Origin: an uncultured Porphyromonadaceae bacterium | Lineage (GTDB): Bacteria; Bacteroidota; Bacteroidia; Bacteroidales; Muribaculaceae | Direction of reading: 5' to 3' | Assembly: GCA_947177635.1 (NCBI GenBank) | Contig: CAMWVQ010000012.1 | Coordinates: 1-49,613, forward strand | Length of the DNA stretch: 49,613 nucleotides | In this document: positions 15,803 to 24,027 of the stretch, one piece after another | Layout: each line of letters opens with the position of its first letter | Position numbering within the stretch: position 1 is the first letter of the stretch | Program-made: the position numbers and the translations under genes | The notes under the pieces: model-generated | Databases searched by the model: none | The model's input: only the letters and a program-made list of their open reading frames with translations | What the model was told of the DNA's origin: nothing

Positions 15803-17836
15803 TCAGATACGGCCTATGAACTTGAGCACCTGCTCGGTGATGTTCTCGGGGGTGAATCCGAATTTCTCGTCAAGCACTTTGTAGGGGGCGGAGGCTCCGA
15901 AGCGGTTGAGGCCGTAGACCATTCCGTTGGGGCCGACAACGCCGCGGAGGGTGGAGGGCAACCCGGCTGTCAGGCCGAAGACCGGAACCCCGGCGGGAAT
16001 CACGCTGCGGCGGTATTCCTCATCCTGGCTCTCGAAGAGGCCGACCGAGGGCACGGAGACCACGCGACAGGGCACTTCTCCGGCGATAAGCTGCAGGGCG
16101 ACTTCGCAGAGGAGCGAGACCTCGGAGCCGTTGCCGACCAGCACGACCTTGGGATGGGGGGTGTCCATCACCACATAACCACCCTGGCGCGCGCCCTGGG
16201 CCTCCTCATATCGGTTGCCGGTGGCGGCGGGGAGGTCTTTCACATCCTGGCGGGTGAGGATGAGGGCCGTCGGGGTCTTGTCGTTCTCCATGGCCATCTG
16301 CCAGGCGACAGTTGTCTCGACGGCGTCGGCCGGACGGAGCACGAGCATCGAGGGGCGTCCCGAGAGGTTGTGAAGCTCCTCCATCAGGCGAATCTGGGCT
16401 TCCTGCTCGATAGGCTGGTGGGTGGGGCCGTCCTCGCCGACACGGAACGCGTCGTGGCTCCACACATATTTAACAGGGAGTTCCATAAGGGCAGCCATGC
16501 GGATTGCCGGCTTCATGTAGTCTGAGAAGACGAAGAATGTGCCGCAGGCGGCGATGAGTCCGCCGTGGAGGACGATACCGTTCATGACAGAGGCCATCGT
16601 CAGCTCGGCCACACCTGCCTGGAGGAAGGCTCCGGAGAAGTCGCCGTTGATGAGCTGGTGGGTCTTCTTGAGGAAGCCGTCGGTCTTGTCGGAGTTGGCA
16701 AGGTCGGCTGAGGAGACAATCATGTTCTTCACCTTCTCGGCCAGCACGCCCAGGACGGCCGCCGACGCGTTGCGTGTGGCGATGCCGGCTTTCTGCACTA
16801 TGGCGGCGTAGTCGATTTCGGGAAGCTTGCCGTTTATGAAGTTGTCGAGTTCCTCGGCGAGGGCGGGATTCGCCTTGGCCCATTCGGCCTCCTCGGCGTG
16901 ACGTTTGGCCACGATGGCGCGAAGCTCCTCGTTGCGGTCGTCATAGAGTTTCTGCACGTCGGCGGGAATCTTCCAGGGGTCGGCGGGGTCTGCCCCGAGG
17001 TTCTCGATGGTCTTCGCGAAGTCGGCGCCCGACTTGCTGAGGGGCTGTCCGTGGGTGGAGCACTGCCCTTCGAAGCACTGGCCGTCGGCGGTGACGGCTC
17101 CCTTGCCCATCACGGTGTTGCCGATGATGATGGTCGGGCGCTTCTGCTCGGCCTGGGCCTTTGTGATGGCGTCGGCGATGGCGTCGGCGTCTGTGCCGTC
17201 CACCTCAAGGACGTTCCAGTTCCAGGAACGGTATTTGGCTGCCACATCCTCGTCGTCCACGGCGTCGACCATCGTTGACAGCTGCACACGGTTGCTGTCA
17301 TAGAACATGATCAGGTTGTGGAGGCCGAGGTATCCGGCGATGCGGCCTGCTCCCTGGGAGATTTCCTCCTGGATGCCGCCGTCGGAGATGAAGGCGTATG
17401 TCTTATGGGCGACCACATCGCCGAAACGGGCCTGGAGGAAGCGTTCGCCGATAGCACAGCCCACAGCCATGGTGTGACCCTGGCCCAGGGGGCCGGAGGT
17501 GTTCTCTATTCCACGGTGGGGGTCAAGCTCGGGGTGACCCGGGCAGACACTGCCCCACTGGCGCAGCTGCTGAAGCTCTTCGACAGTGAATTTACCCGTC
17601 AGGGCCAACACCGCGTAGAGCATCGGCGACATATGACCCGGATCGAGGAAGAAACGGTCGCGGGCAATCCACTCGGGATCGTCGGGATCGGTCACAAGGA
17701 ACCGGGAATAAAGCACGTTGACAAAGTCGGCACCGCCCATGGCACCGCCGGGATGGCCCGACTTTGCTTTCTCTACCATAGAAGCCGACAGCACCCTGAT
17801 GGTGTCTGCCGCGCGGTCGATAATGGTCTTGTCCAT
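15803..17836 (-). CDS. tkt: Transketolase
   Basis: 677 residues, standard length. A thiamine-diphosphate enzyme of the non-oxidative pentose phosphate pathway that moves two-carbon ketol units between sugar phosphates. Evidence: N-terminal HPGGAMGGADFVNVLY, GHMSPMLYAVLALTG, the TPP-binding segment SDGGIQEEISQGAGRIAG...YDSN, and the C-terminal VGEDGPTHQPIEQ motif. It follows the sugar symporter gene on the same strand with an 87-bp gap containing a hairpin. rpiB, its pathway partner, is 9.5 kb away at 27396. Confidence 0.96.
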   Translation of the reverse strand: MDKTIIDRAADTIRVLSASMVEKAKSGHPGGAMGGADFVNVLYSRFLVTDPDDPEWIARDRFFLDPGHMSPMLYAVLALTGKFTVEELQQLRQWGSVCPGHPELDPHRGIENTSGPLGQGHTMAVGCAIGERFLQARFGDVVAHKTYAFISDGGIQEEISQGAGRIAGYLGLHNLIMFYDSNRVQLSTMVDAVDDEDVAAKYRSWNWNVLEVDGTDADAIADAITKAQAEQKRPTIIIGNTVMGKGAVTADGQCFEGQCSTHGQPLSKSGADFAKTIENLGADPADPWKIPADVQKLYDDRNEELRAIVAKRHAEEAEWAKANPALAEELDNFINGKLPEIDYAAIVQKAGIATRNASAAVLGVLAEKVKNMIVSSADLANSDKTDGFLKKTHQLINGDFSGAFLQAGVAELTMASVMNGIVLHGGLIAACGTFFVFSDYMKPAIRMAALMELPVKYVWSHDAFRVGEDGPTHQPIEQEAQIRLMEELHNLSGRPSMLVLRPADAVETTVAWQMAMENDKTPTALILTRQDVKDLPAATGNRYEEAQGARQGGYVVMDTPHPKVVLVGNGSEVSLLCEVALQLIAGEVPCRVVSVPSVGLFESQDEEYRRSVIPAGVPVFGLTAGLPSTLRGVVGPNGMVYGLNRFGASAPYKVLDEKFGFTPENITEQVLKFIGRI

Positions 17837-17858
17837 AAAAAGTGTTTATTGGTAAGGT

Positions 17859-17907
17859 ATTCCACGCGTGAAACGCAAAACCGGGGCCCGTGGTTCACGC
17901 GCGGAAT
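17859..17907 (-). repeat. Hairpin between the sugar symporter and tkt
   Basis: 14-nt arms (attccacgcgtgaa / ttcacgcgcggaat, one G-T pair) enclose a 21-nt loop, starting 16 nt after the symporter stop and ending 22 nt before the tkt start. It may be an intercistronic terminator or mRNA-stability stem. Read toward tkt, a short T run (cttttt) sits next to the start codon. Confidence 0.5.
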
Positions 17908-17923
17908 ATGGATTTGGTCAGAA

Positions 17924-19297
17924 TCAGAGGGCGTTCTTTATCTCGGACTCCTCGTCGACTGGGATGTCGGTGTTGACATTCTTCGAACCGACGAGGCCGT
18001 AGAAGAGGAGGTAGCCCAGACAGCCGGCAATCAGCCAGTAGGAGGCCATGTAACCGGCGCTCTTGGCGATCATCTGCTGGAGCAGGGGTATGATACCGCC
18101 GCCGACCACCATCATCATGAAGATGCCGGAAGCCTGGGCGGTGTACTTGCCGAGACCCTCGACAGCGAGGTTGAAGATGCCGCCCCACATCACGGAGGTG
18201 CAGAGACCGCAGACAATCAGCAGGTAGGCGCTGACAGGCACACGGGCGGTAATCACCGCGCCGGTCTCGGCGTCAACCGAGCTGTAGATGAAGTCGGGCA
18301 CGGGGAGGGTGACGGAGGAGGGAACCAGAATAGCGCCGATCACGAGCAGGAGGGCCGTAGAGGAAACGACGATGAGCTGGGTCTTGGAGGAGACCACGCC
18401 CGAGATGACGGAGGAGAGCATACGTCCGCAGAGCATGAGCAGCCAGTAGATGGCCACGATGGTGCCGGCGATGGCAGAGGCGGCGCCAACGACGCCTGCG
18501 CCGTTGGCGCCCTGGTCTGAGAGGTAGAAGTTGAGGGTGCCGGGGATGCCTACCTCGATACCCACGTAGATGAAGATGCCTATCACGCCGAGCACGGTGT
18601 GGCGGAAGTTCCAGGGGGAATGGGTGTATTTGGGCTGCACTTTCTTGCCGCTGGTCTTGTTGGGCTCGGGAATGGAGACGAATGAGATGACGATGAATGA
18701 GGCCACGAACACGCCGATGGCAATCCAGAGGAGCGGCTCGACGGTAGACATGTTGGTCGACTTCGACAGCTCACCGACCAGCACACCCACGAAGAGGGGG
18801 GTCAGGGTGCCGGTGAGGGAGTTGAAGGAGGTGCCCACCTGCAGGAGCTGGTTGCCTTTGCGGCCACCGCCACCCAGGAGGTTGAGCATCGGGTTCACGA
18901 CGGTGTTGAGCATGCAGACACAGAAACCGCAGATGAACGCGCCCAGGAGGTAGACGGCGAAGTTGAAGTCCATCCCGCCGAGCTGCAGGCTGGAAATCCA
19001 CTGCACGAGCAGACCGGCGACACCGACGGCCATCGCCCAGAGGGCTGTTTTCTTGTAACCGATTTTCTGGAGGAGCTTTCCTGCGGGTATGCCCATGAAC
19101 AGGTAAGCGAGGAAGTTCATCATGTTACCCATCATACCGAGGACGGAGTTACCCTCGTACTGGTATCCCCATATCGTGCCGATGGGGGCGGCAAGGTTTG
19201 TCACGAACGAAATCATCGCGAAGAGGAAACACATCGCGATAATGGCTATCAGGCGTCCGTTTCCTGATGTCTTTGAGGCGGTTGTGGAATTTGCCAT
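17924..19297 (-). CDS. Sugar:H+ symporter, FucP/GluP-like MFS family
   Basis: 457 residues with about 12 hydrophobic segments. The FHS-type signature NTVVNPMLNLLGGGGRKGNQLLQVG lies near residue 128. MFS loop motifs GKLLQKIGYKKTAL (after TM2) and GRMLSSV also fit. Members import fucose, glucose, galactose or related hexoses with protons; the exact sugar is unknown. It has a canonical promoter at 19434-19463 that overlaps the 3' end of yggS. tkt lies downstream on the same strand. Confidence 0.87.
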   Translation of the reverse strand: MANSTTASKTSGNGRLIAIIAMCFLFAMISFVTNLAAPIGTIWGYQYEGNSVLGMMGNMMNFLAYLFMGIPAGKLLQKIGYKKTALWAMAVGVAGLLVQWISSLQLGGMDFNFAVYLLGAFICGFCVCMLNTVVNPMLNLLGGGGRKGNQLLQVGTSFNSLTGTLTPLFVGVLVGELSKSTNMSTVEPLLWIAIGVFVASFIVISFVSIPEPNKTSGKKVQPKYTHSPWNFRHTVLGVIGIFIYVGIEVGIPGTLNFYLSDQGANGAGVVGAASAIAGTIVAIYWLLMLCGRMLSSVISGVVSSKTQLIVVSSTALLLVIGAILVPSSVTLPVPDFIYSSVDAETGAVITARVPVSAYLLIVCGLCTSVMWGGIFNLAVEGLGKYTAQASGIFMMMVVGGGIIPLLQQMIAKSAGYMASYWLIAGCLGYLLFYGLVGSKNVNTDIPVDEESEIKNAL

Positions 19298-19433
19298 TGT
19301 TCAGTTTTTAGGTGTTAAGGTTGGTAAGAAGGTTGATTTGATTATTCTGTTAAGTCTTGAACGGCCCGGAACGGGTGAGACGCATTCCTGACCGGCAGCC
19401 TCCGGGAAGTCATCACCCGGGGCTATTTCCCCG

Positions 19434-19463
19434 CAAAATTACGAAAAAATCCCCACGCGTCAA
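19434..19463 (-). promoter_or_regulatory. Promoter of the sugar symporter gene
   Basis: Minus strand: TTG at 19461-19463, a 19-nt spacer, TAATTTTG at 19434-19441. The TTG overlaps the yggS stop codon, so this promoter lies partly inside the upstream gene. The expected leader is about 130 nt. Confidence 0.72.
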
Positions 19464-20143
19464 TACTCCCTGGGGCCGAAAATGGCTGAGCCGACCCTCA
19501 CCAGGGTAGAGCCGCAGCTGACTGCCAGGGGGTAATCGTCGCTCATCCCCATCGAGACGGTGGAGAATCCGCGCAGGTCGGGACACATGGCAAGTATGCG
19601 GTCGTAGACATCGCGGATGGCCCGGAAATCGGCCTCGACGCGGTCGCGGTCGTCGGTGTTCGACGCCATTCCCATCACGCCGCATATGTGGACGGCCTGA
19701 AGGCTCTCGAACCCGCGTTCCCCGAACCATCCGAGAAGTTCCTCGGGGGTGAAGCCGAATTTTGTCTCTTCACGGGCCACATGCAGCTGCATCAGCACAT
19801 TCTGCACCACTCCCTGACGGGCGGCTTCCCGGTCGATTTCCTCAAGCAGACGGAGGGAGTCGACACTCTCTATCAGGGCCGGGCGCAGGCGGAGCAGCTG
19901 CCTTACCTTGTTGGTCTGGAGATGGCCGATGAAATGCCAGCAGTAATCCTCGGCGCCGAGGGCCTCGACTTTGGCGGCGAGTTCCTGCACCCGACTCTCG
20001 CCGAAAAGCCTCTGGCCTGCCTCGCGGGCCTCGCGCAGGGCCTCCACGGGATGGAACTTGGAGACAGCGACAAGCCCGACCCCGTCAGGCAAAGACTGCC
20101 TGACAGACCCGAGCCGCGACTGTATGGATGTCAAGGGTGACAT
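19460..20143 (-). CDS. yggS: YggS-family pyridoxal-phosphate homeostasis protein
   Basis: 227 residues. It binds PLP without being a conventional enzyme and buffers vitamin B6 and amino-acid metabolism in other bacteria. The PLP lysine is in VAVSKFHP near residue 30. Family motifs: LFGESRVQE, WHFIGHLQTNKVR, LSMGMSDD (here VSMGMSDDYPLAV) and the terminal VRVGSAIFGPREY. It starts 6 nt after the DUF4494 stop, so the two form an operon. Confidence 0.94.
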   Translation of the reverse strand: MSPLTSIQSRLGSVRQSLPDGVGLVAVSKFHPVEALREAREAGQRLFGESRVQELAAKVEALGAEDYCWHFIGHLQTNKVRQLLRLRPALIESVDSLRLLEEIDREAARQGVVQNVLMQLHVAREETKFGFTPEELLGWFGERGFESLQAVHICGVMGMASNTDDRDRVEADFRAIRDVYDRILAMCPDLRGFSTVSMGMSDDYPLAVSCGSTLVRVGSAIFGPREY

Positions 20144-20149
20144 GTCTGT

Positions 20150-20608
20150 TTATTCGGCTGAAGACTCGGCGGGTTTGCCTGAGAGGTCGGCGCCGTAGAC
20201 GTCAAGATAAGCGGTTTCGGAGATTGACACGATGTCGAAGTCGGCCATGGTGCCTTTCATCCCCTCCATGAAGTTGTCAAACGCGTGCTTGAAGTTGTTT
20301 CCGGCCACGAGTATCAGCGATACCGACTTCTTCTCGGCGGCGGTCTTCTCGTCGATTGTGATGAAAGCCACCTTCACGAGATACCATTTGTCGGCGGAGT
20401 CGTCGCGGAAAATCTCGGCGATTTTGGTGCTCTTGGCTGACGACACCACGAAATCACCCGAGATGAAGGGGGCCTGCTCCTTGGTGATGCGGGCCACAGC
20501 TTCGGTGATGGAGAGGGAGTCGGCCAGGAAGACGTCGGTGACCTTTTTCACCGCCCCGTTCTCCTGGAGTTTGTCGTAGCGTACCTTGCATTCAAACCAG
20601 CTTGCCAT
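20150..20608 (-). CDS. DUF4494 family protein
   Basis: 152 residues, soluble, with no signal peptide. Recognised by its start (MASWFECKVRYDKLQENGA.KKVT) and SLSITEAVARITKE, which fit DUF4494, a family restricted to Bacteroidetes. Function unknown. It is the first gene of a tight pair with yggS, which may hint at a link to cofactor homeostasis. It has its own promoter (20702-20732). Confidence 0.83.
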   Translation of the reverse strand: MASWFECKVRYDKLQENGAVKKVTDVFLADSLSITEAVARITKEQAPFISGDFVVSSAKSTKIAEIFRDDSADKWYLVKVAFITIDEKTAAEKKSVSLILVAGNNFKHAFDNFMEGMKGTMADFDIVSISETAYLDVYGADLSGKPAESSAE

Positions 20609-20624
20609 ATTCTTTGTTAAATTA

Positions 20625-20655
20625 TTGAGTTAATCGGTAGAAATTGTTAAATTTG
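20625..20655 (+). promoter_or_regulatory. Promoter of the DUF4492-cydAB operon
   Basis: Plus strand: TTG at 20625-20627, a 20-nt spacer, TAAATTTG at 20648-20655. The expected start is near 20662, about 90 nt before the DUF4492 ATG. It lies just outside the 5' end of the divergent DUF4494 gene and inside that gene's leader. Confidence 0.65.
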
Positions 20656-20701
20656 CCGTCTGATACCATTCCACTGTGAATGATGTCTTCGGAAACGACT
20701 A

Positions 20702-20732
20702 CAAAGTTACTCCGAATTTTCAACCCGTGCAA
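20702..20732 (-). promoter_or_regulatory. Promoter of DUF4494-yggS
   Basis: Minus strand: TTG at 20730-20732, a 20-nt spacer, TAACTTTG at 20702-20709. The expected start is near 20695, with a leader of about 87 nt. That leader overlaps the oppositely directed cyd promoter. Confidence 0.7.
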
Positions 20733-20752
20733 CATTAAAACAAGATAAAATA

Positions 20753-21046
20753 ATGGCCGCACCCAGACATGGCACTCCCCTGGCCCGCCCCCCGCGCGGA
20801 TTCCTGCGCAGGGTCGTCGACCTCTACGCCGGTGGATTCCGCGAGATGACCGTCGGACGGAAGCTCTGGGCGATAATCCTGATAAAGCTCGCCATCATGT
20901 TCCTGGTGTTCAAGCTTTTCTTCTTCCCCGACCCGCTCGCGCGGGATTATGACAACGACCGCGACCGCGCCAGGGCCGTAAGAAACTCCCTCACCGACCT
21001 CAACCGCGTCCACCCGTCTGAAAACCCGTCAAAAGACAACGACTAA
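20753..21046 (+). CDS. DUF4492 small membrane protein of the cyd operon
   Basis: 97 residues with one hydrophobic helix (KLWAIILIKLAIMFLVFKLFFFP), preceded by the conserved DLYAGGFREMTVGRKLW. Members are found directly before cydAB in Bacteroidetes. Accessory-subunit function, like CydX, is plausible but unproven. 18 nt separate it from cydA. The N-terminal ~15 residues are Pro/Arg-rich and poorly conserved; a later start is possible but no better one is seen. Confidence 0.85.
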   Translation: MAAPRHGTPLARPPRGFLRRVVDLYAGGFREMTVGRKLWAIILIKLAIMFLVFKLFFFPDPLARDYDNDRDRARAVRNSLTDLNRVHPSENPSKDND

Positions 21047-21064
21047 TACCTAAAATATTACCCG

Positions 21065-22636
21065 ATGAATGATCTGCTAAGCACTGTCGACTGGTCAAGG
21101 GGCCAGTTCGCCCTCACGGCCATGGTCCACTGGCTGTTCGTCCCCCTGACAATCGGCCTGTCGCTGATTGTGGCGATAATGGAAAGCATCTATCTCAAGA
21201 CCAAGGCCGAGAGATGGAAGAGGCTTACCAAGTTCTGGATGCTGCTGTTCGGCATCAACTTCGCCTGCGGCGTGGCCACAGGCATAATCCTCGAGTTCGA
21301 GTTCGGCACCAACTGGTCAAACTACTCCTGGTTCGTGGGCGACATCTTCGGCGCGCCGCTGGCCATCGAAGGCATCGCCGCCTTCTTCCTTGAATCGACC
21401 TTCATAGCCGTGATGTTCTTCGGCTGGAAGAGGGTATCCCCCCGGTTCCACCTCCTCTCCACCTGGCTCACCTCGGTGGGTGTCTGCCTGTCGGCCTACT
21501 GGATTCTGGTGGCCAACGCCTGGATGCAATATCCGGTGGGGATGGAGTTCGACCCCGCCCAGATGCGCAACGTGATGGTGTCGTTCACCGACGTGGCCCT
21601 CTCCCCTGTCGCGGTCAACAAGTTTTTCCACACCGTGTTGAGCGGATGGGTTCTCGGGGCGGTGTTCGTCGTCGGGGTGAGCTGCTGGTTCATCTGGAAA
21701 AAGAGCAACCTCGAGTTCGCCAAAGACTCGATGAAGATAGCCTCCTGGGTAGGCCTGGCCGGCATCGTGCTGACGATGTGGACCGGCGACGGCTCGGCCG
21801 TAGAGGTCTCGAAGGTGCAGCCGATGAAGCTCGCCGCCATGGAGGGGCTGTATGACGGCTCCTGCGGGCAGTCGCTCGTCGGTTTCGGCATCCTCGACCC
21901 ATCGAAGGAGCGCACCGACGGGAAAAACCCGATGCTTATGGAGGTTTCCATACCCAACGGACTCTCCCTGCTGGCCCGGCATGACCCCGACGCCTTCATT
22001 CCCGGCATCAACGACCTCATCGAAGGACGCGAGACCGGACCTGACGGCTCAATGGCAACCACCCTCAGCTACGCCGAGCGAATCCAGGCCGGAAAACGCG
22101 CCCAGGAGGCGCTGAGGCGGTATGACGCAGCCTCCTACGCCGGTGACACAGCCGGGATGGAGGCCGCCACAGAGGCCCTGAAGGCTGACTTCAAATATTT
22201 CGGCTACGGCTACCTCGACTCGGTAGACGAGGCCATCCCCCCGGTGGCACTCACCTTCTACGCCTTCCGCGTGATGGTCATGGCCGGAGGCTACCTGCTG
22301 CTCTTCTTCTTCGTGACCCTCTTCCTGAGCTACCGCAAGCCCCGGCATCTGGAAAGCCGCTGGCTGGTCTTCTTCGGCATCATCACCATACCGGTTGTCT
22401 GGATAGCCAGCGAGGCCGGATGGATCGTTGCCGAGATGGGACGCCAGCCGTGGGTCATCGAGAGCCTGCTGCCCACCCGCGCCGCCGTCAGCGCGATACC
22501 CTCCGGTTCAGTGCAACTGACCTTCTGGATGTTCGTGGTGGTGTTCGCCGGGCTGCTGACCGCCGAGATATCCATCATGTGCCGGGAAATCGCCAAGGCA
22601 TCCCGCCGCGACATCCTCGCCGGGGAGGAAGCCTGA
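21065..22636 (+). CDS. cydA: Cytochrome bd ubiquinol oxidase subunit I
   Basis: 523 residues. The membrane quinol oxidase reduces O2 to water with high affinity. Heme ligands: the N-terminal His near residue 22 (TAMVHWLF), the His in KFFHTVLSGW near residue 188, and the Met in FRVMVMAGG. The quinol-binding GWIVAEMGRQPW motif is near residue 455. It is second in the DUF4492-cydA-cydB operon. In a gut anaerobe this enzyme consumes trace oxygen. Confidence 0.97.
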   Translation: MNDLLSTVDWSRGQFALTAMVHWLFVPLTIGLSLIVAIMESIYLKTKAERWKRLTKFWMLLFGINFACGVATGIILEFEFGTNWSNYSWFVGDIFGAPLAIEGIAAFFLESTFIAVMFFGWKRVSPRFHLLSTWLTSVGVCLSAYWILVANAWMQYPVGMEFDPAQMRNVMVSFTDVALSPVAVNKFFHTVLSGWVLGAVFVVGVSCWFIWKKSNLEFAKDSMKIASWVGLAGIVLTMWTGDGSAVEVSKVQPMKLAAMEGLYDGSCGQSLVGFGILDPSKERTDGKNPMLMEVSIPNGLSLLARHDPDAFIPGINDLIEGRETGPDGSMATTLSYAERIQAGKRAQEALRRYDAASYAGDTAGMEAATEALKADFKYFGYGYLDSVDEAIPPVALTFYAFRVMVMAGGYLLLFFFVTLFLSYRKPRHLESRWLVFFGIITIPVVWIASEAGWIVAEMGRQPWVIESLLPTRAAVSAIPSGSVQLTFWMFVVVFAGLLTAEISIMCREIAKASRRDILAGEEA

Positions 22637-22684
22637 CCCCCGGATATAATTCACGACATTCCCAACCTATAAAAACCTGAAAAA

Positions 22685-23827
22685 GTGGAAGCTTTACAAA
22701 TATACTGGTGGTTCGTCATCTCGCTCCTTGGCGGCCTGCTGGTCTTCCTGCTCTTCGTGCAAGGAGGACAAACGATGATATGGTCAACCCGCTCGCCCGA
22801 ACGCAAAACCTTGCTGGTAAACGCCCTCGGCCGAAAATGGGAGCTGACCTTCACAACCCTCGTGACCTTCGGCGGAGCGTTCTTCGCCTCCTTCCCCCTC
22901 TATTATTCAACCAGTTTCGGCGGAGCCTACTGGCTCTGGATGCTGATATTGCTGAGCTTCATCCTCCAGGCCGTCAGCTATGAGTTCCGCTCCAAACCGG
23001 CCAACATCTTCGGCACACCCGCCTATGACCTGTTCCTCTGGCTCAACGGATTCTTCGGGTGCGTGCTGCTGGGCTGCGCCGTCGGCATGCAATTTTTCGG
23101 GGCAGACTTCGTGGTGTCGCGGCAGAGCATCCTCGACGGAGGCTCACCGGTGATTTCAGTATGGAACGACAGCCACGGCCTGGAGCAGATTTTCAGCCTC
23201 AGGCCCCTGCTGCTCGGCTTCGCCATCTTCTTCCTGGCCCGCACCCTCGCCGCCATGTTCTTCGCCAAAAGCGTCAAGACCGACAACGAGGCCGGCTTCA
23301 TAAAGGAGATGCGCTCTAAGATACTCGTCAACGGCTGCGTCTTCGTGCTCTTCTTCCTGGCCTTCCTCTTCGCCCTCTTCACAGCCAAGGGCTATACCAC
23401 CCAGCCCGACGGGAGCGTGGTTCCCATCGGCTGCAAATATTTCTACAACCTGATAGACCTCTGGTGGCTCGGCGCGGCCCTCCTGCTGGGAGTGCTGATG
23501 GTGCTTTACGGGGTCCTGCGGGCAAGCTTCGACAACAGGTTCGCCCGCCAGGCCTTCTGGTGGACAGCCGCCGGAGTAGTGATGACGGTCACCTCACTGT
23601 TATGCGCCAACGGCTACAACAACACCGCCTTCCTCCCCTCGGTCAGCAACCCCGACAGCTCCCTGACCATCGCCAACGCCTCCTCCTCGGAGTTCACCCT
23701 CAGGGTGATGGCCTGGGTGACGCTGCTCCTCCCCCTGGTCATCGGCTACATAGCCTACGTATGGCACAAGATGACCTCCCCCGCCCTCACCCCCGAGGAG
23801 CTTGCCGCCGACGACCACAAATATTGA
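22685..23827 (+). CDS. cydB: Cytochrome bd ubiquinol oxidase subunit II
   Basis: 380 residues, multi-pass membrane protein, GTG start at 22685 (N-terminus MEALQIYWWFVISLLGGLLVF). Subunit II of the bd oxidase pairs with CydA. Recognised by family segments such as FVQGGQTMIW and FANGYNNTAF-like CANGYNNTAFLPS near the C-terminus. It lies 48 nt after cydA. No cydX-like gene follows; instead a methyltransferase remnant overlaps its stop by one base. Confidence 0.94.
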   Translation: MEALQIYWWFVISLLGGLLVFLLFVQGGQTMIWSTRSPERKTLLVNALGRKWELTFTTLVTFGGAFFASFPLYYSTSFGGAYWLWMLILLSFILQAVSYEFRSKPANIFGTPAYDLFLWLNGFFGCVLLGCAVGMQFFGADFVVSRQSILDGGSPVISVWNDSHGLEQIFSLRPLLLGFAIFFLARTLAAMFFAKSVKTDNEAGFIKEMRSKILVNGCVFVLFFLAFLFALFTAKGYTTQPDGSVVPIGCKYFYNLIDLWWLGAALLLGVLMVLYGVLRASFDNRFARQAFWWTAAGVVMTVTSLLCANGYNNTAFLPSVSNPDSSLTIANASSSEFTLRVMAWVTLLLPLVIGYIAYVWHKMTSPALTPEELAADDHKY

Positions 23828-23943
23828 CATTCCCGGAACAACCCAAAAACAAACAGCTTGTGCAGATAGGCAATGCAGTCCCTCCGTTTTTAGGGAAAGC
23901 CATAGGGCTCGCCGTCCGTTTCTCAAACGATGATATTCAATGA
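23827..23943 (+). pseudogene. Remnant of a DNA (cytosine-5) methyltransferase C-terminus
   Basis: A reading frame running to the TGA at 23941-23943 encodes KQLVQIGNAVPPFLGKAIGL followed by a short tail. This matches motif X, the last conserved motif of C5-cytosine methyltransferases (QIGNAVPP.LA.AIG). No start codon, catalytic PC motif or other methyltransferase motif is present upstream, which is cydB in another frame. It is most simply read as a fossil end of a lost restriction-modification gene. A chance resemblance is possible but unlikely for this length. Confidence 0.6.
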
Positions 23944-23963
23944 CGATTCTCTCAAGGAATCAA

Positions 23964-24006
23964 AAAGTCGGTGTGTCAGACCCATATTTGTTGACACACC
24001 GACTTT
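23964..24006. terminator. Bidirectional terminator between cydB and the ROK gene
   Basis: 15-bp perfect arms aaagtcggtgtgtca/tgacacaccgacttt with a 13-nt loop. On the plus strand it is followed by aatttttt. On the minus strand the stem ends in ttt then gattcc. It serves the convergent cyd operon and ROK gene. Confidence 0.9.
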
Positions 24007-24027
24007 AATTTTTTAATGAGCGGGATG

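Noticed and set aside
17924-19297. Symporter and ROK protein as one sugar-utilisation operon
   Set aside because: They are about 5 kb apart, separated by divergent operons and terminators. Only a general functional link can be suggested.
20753-20800. Later start codon for the DUF4492 protein
   Set aside because: The N-terminus is poorly conserved, but no alternative ATG occurs before the conserved helix region, so the first ATG is kept.
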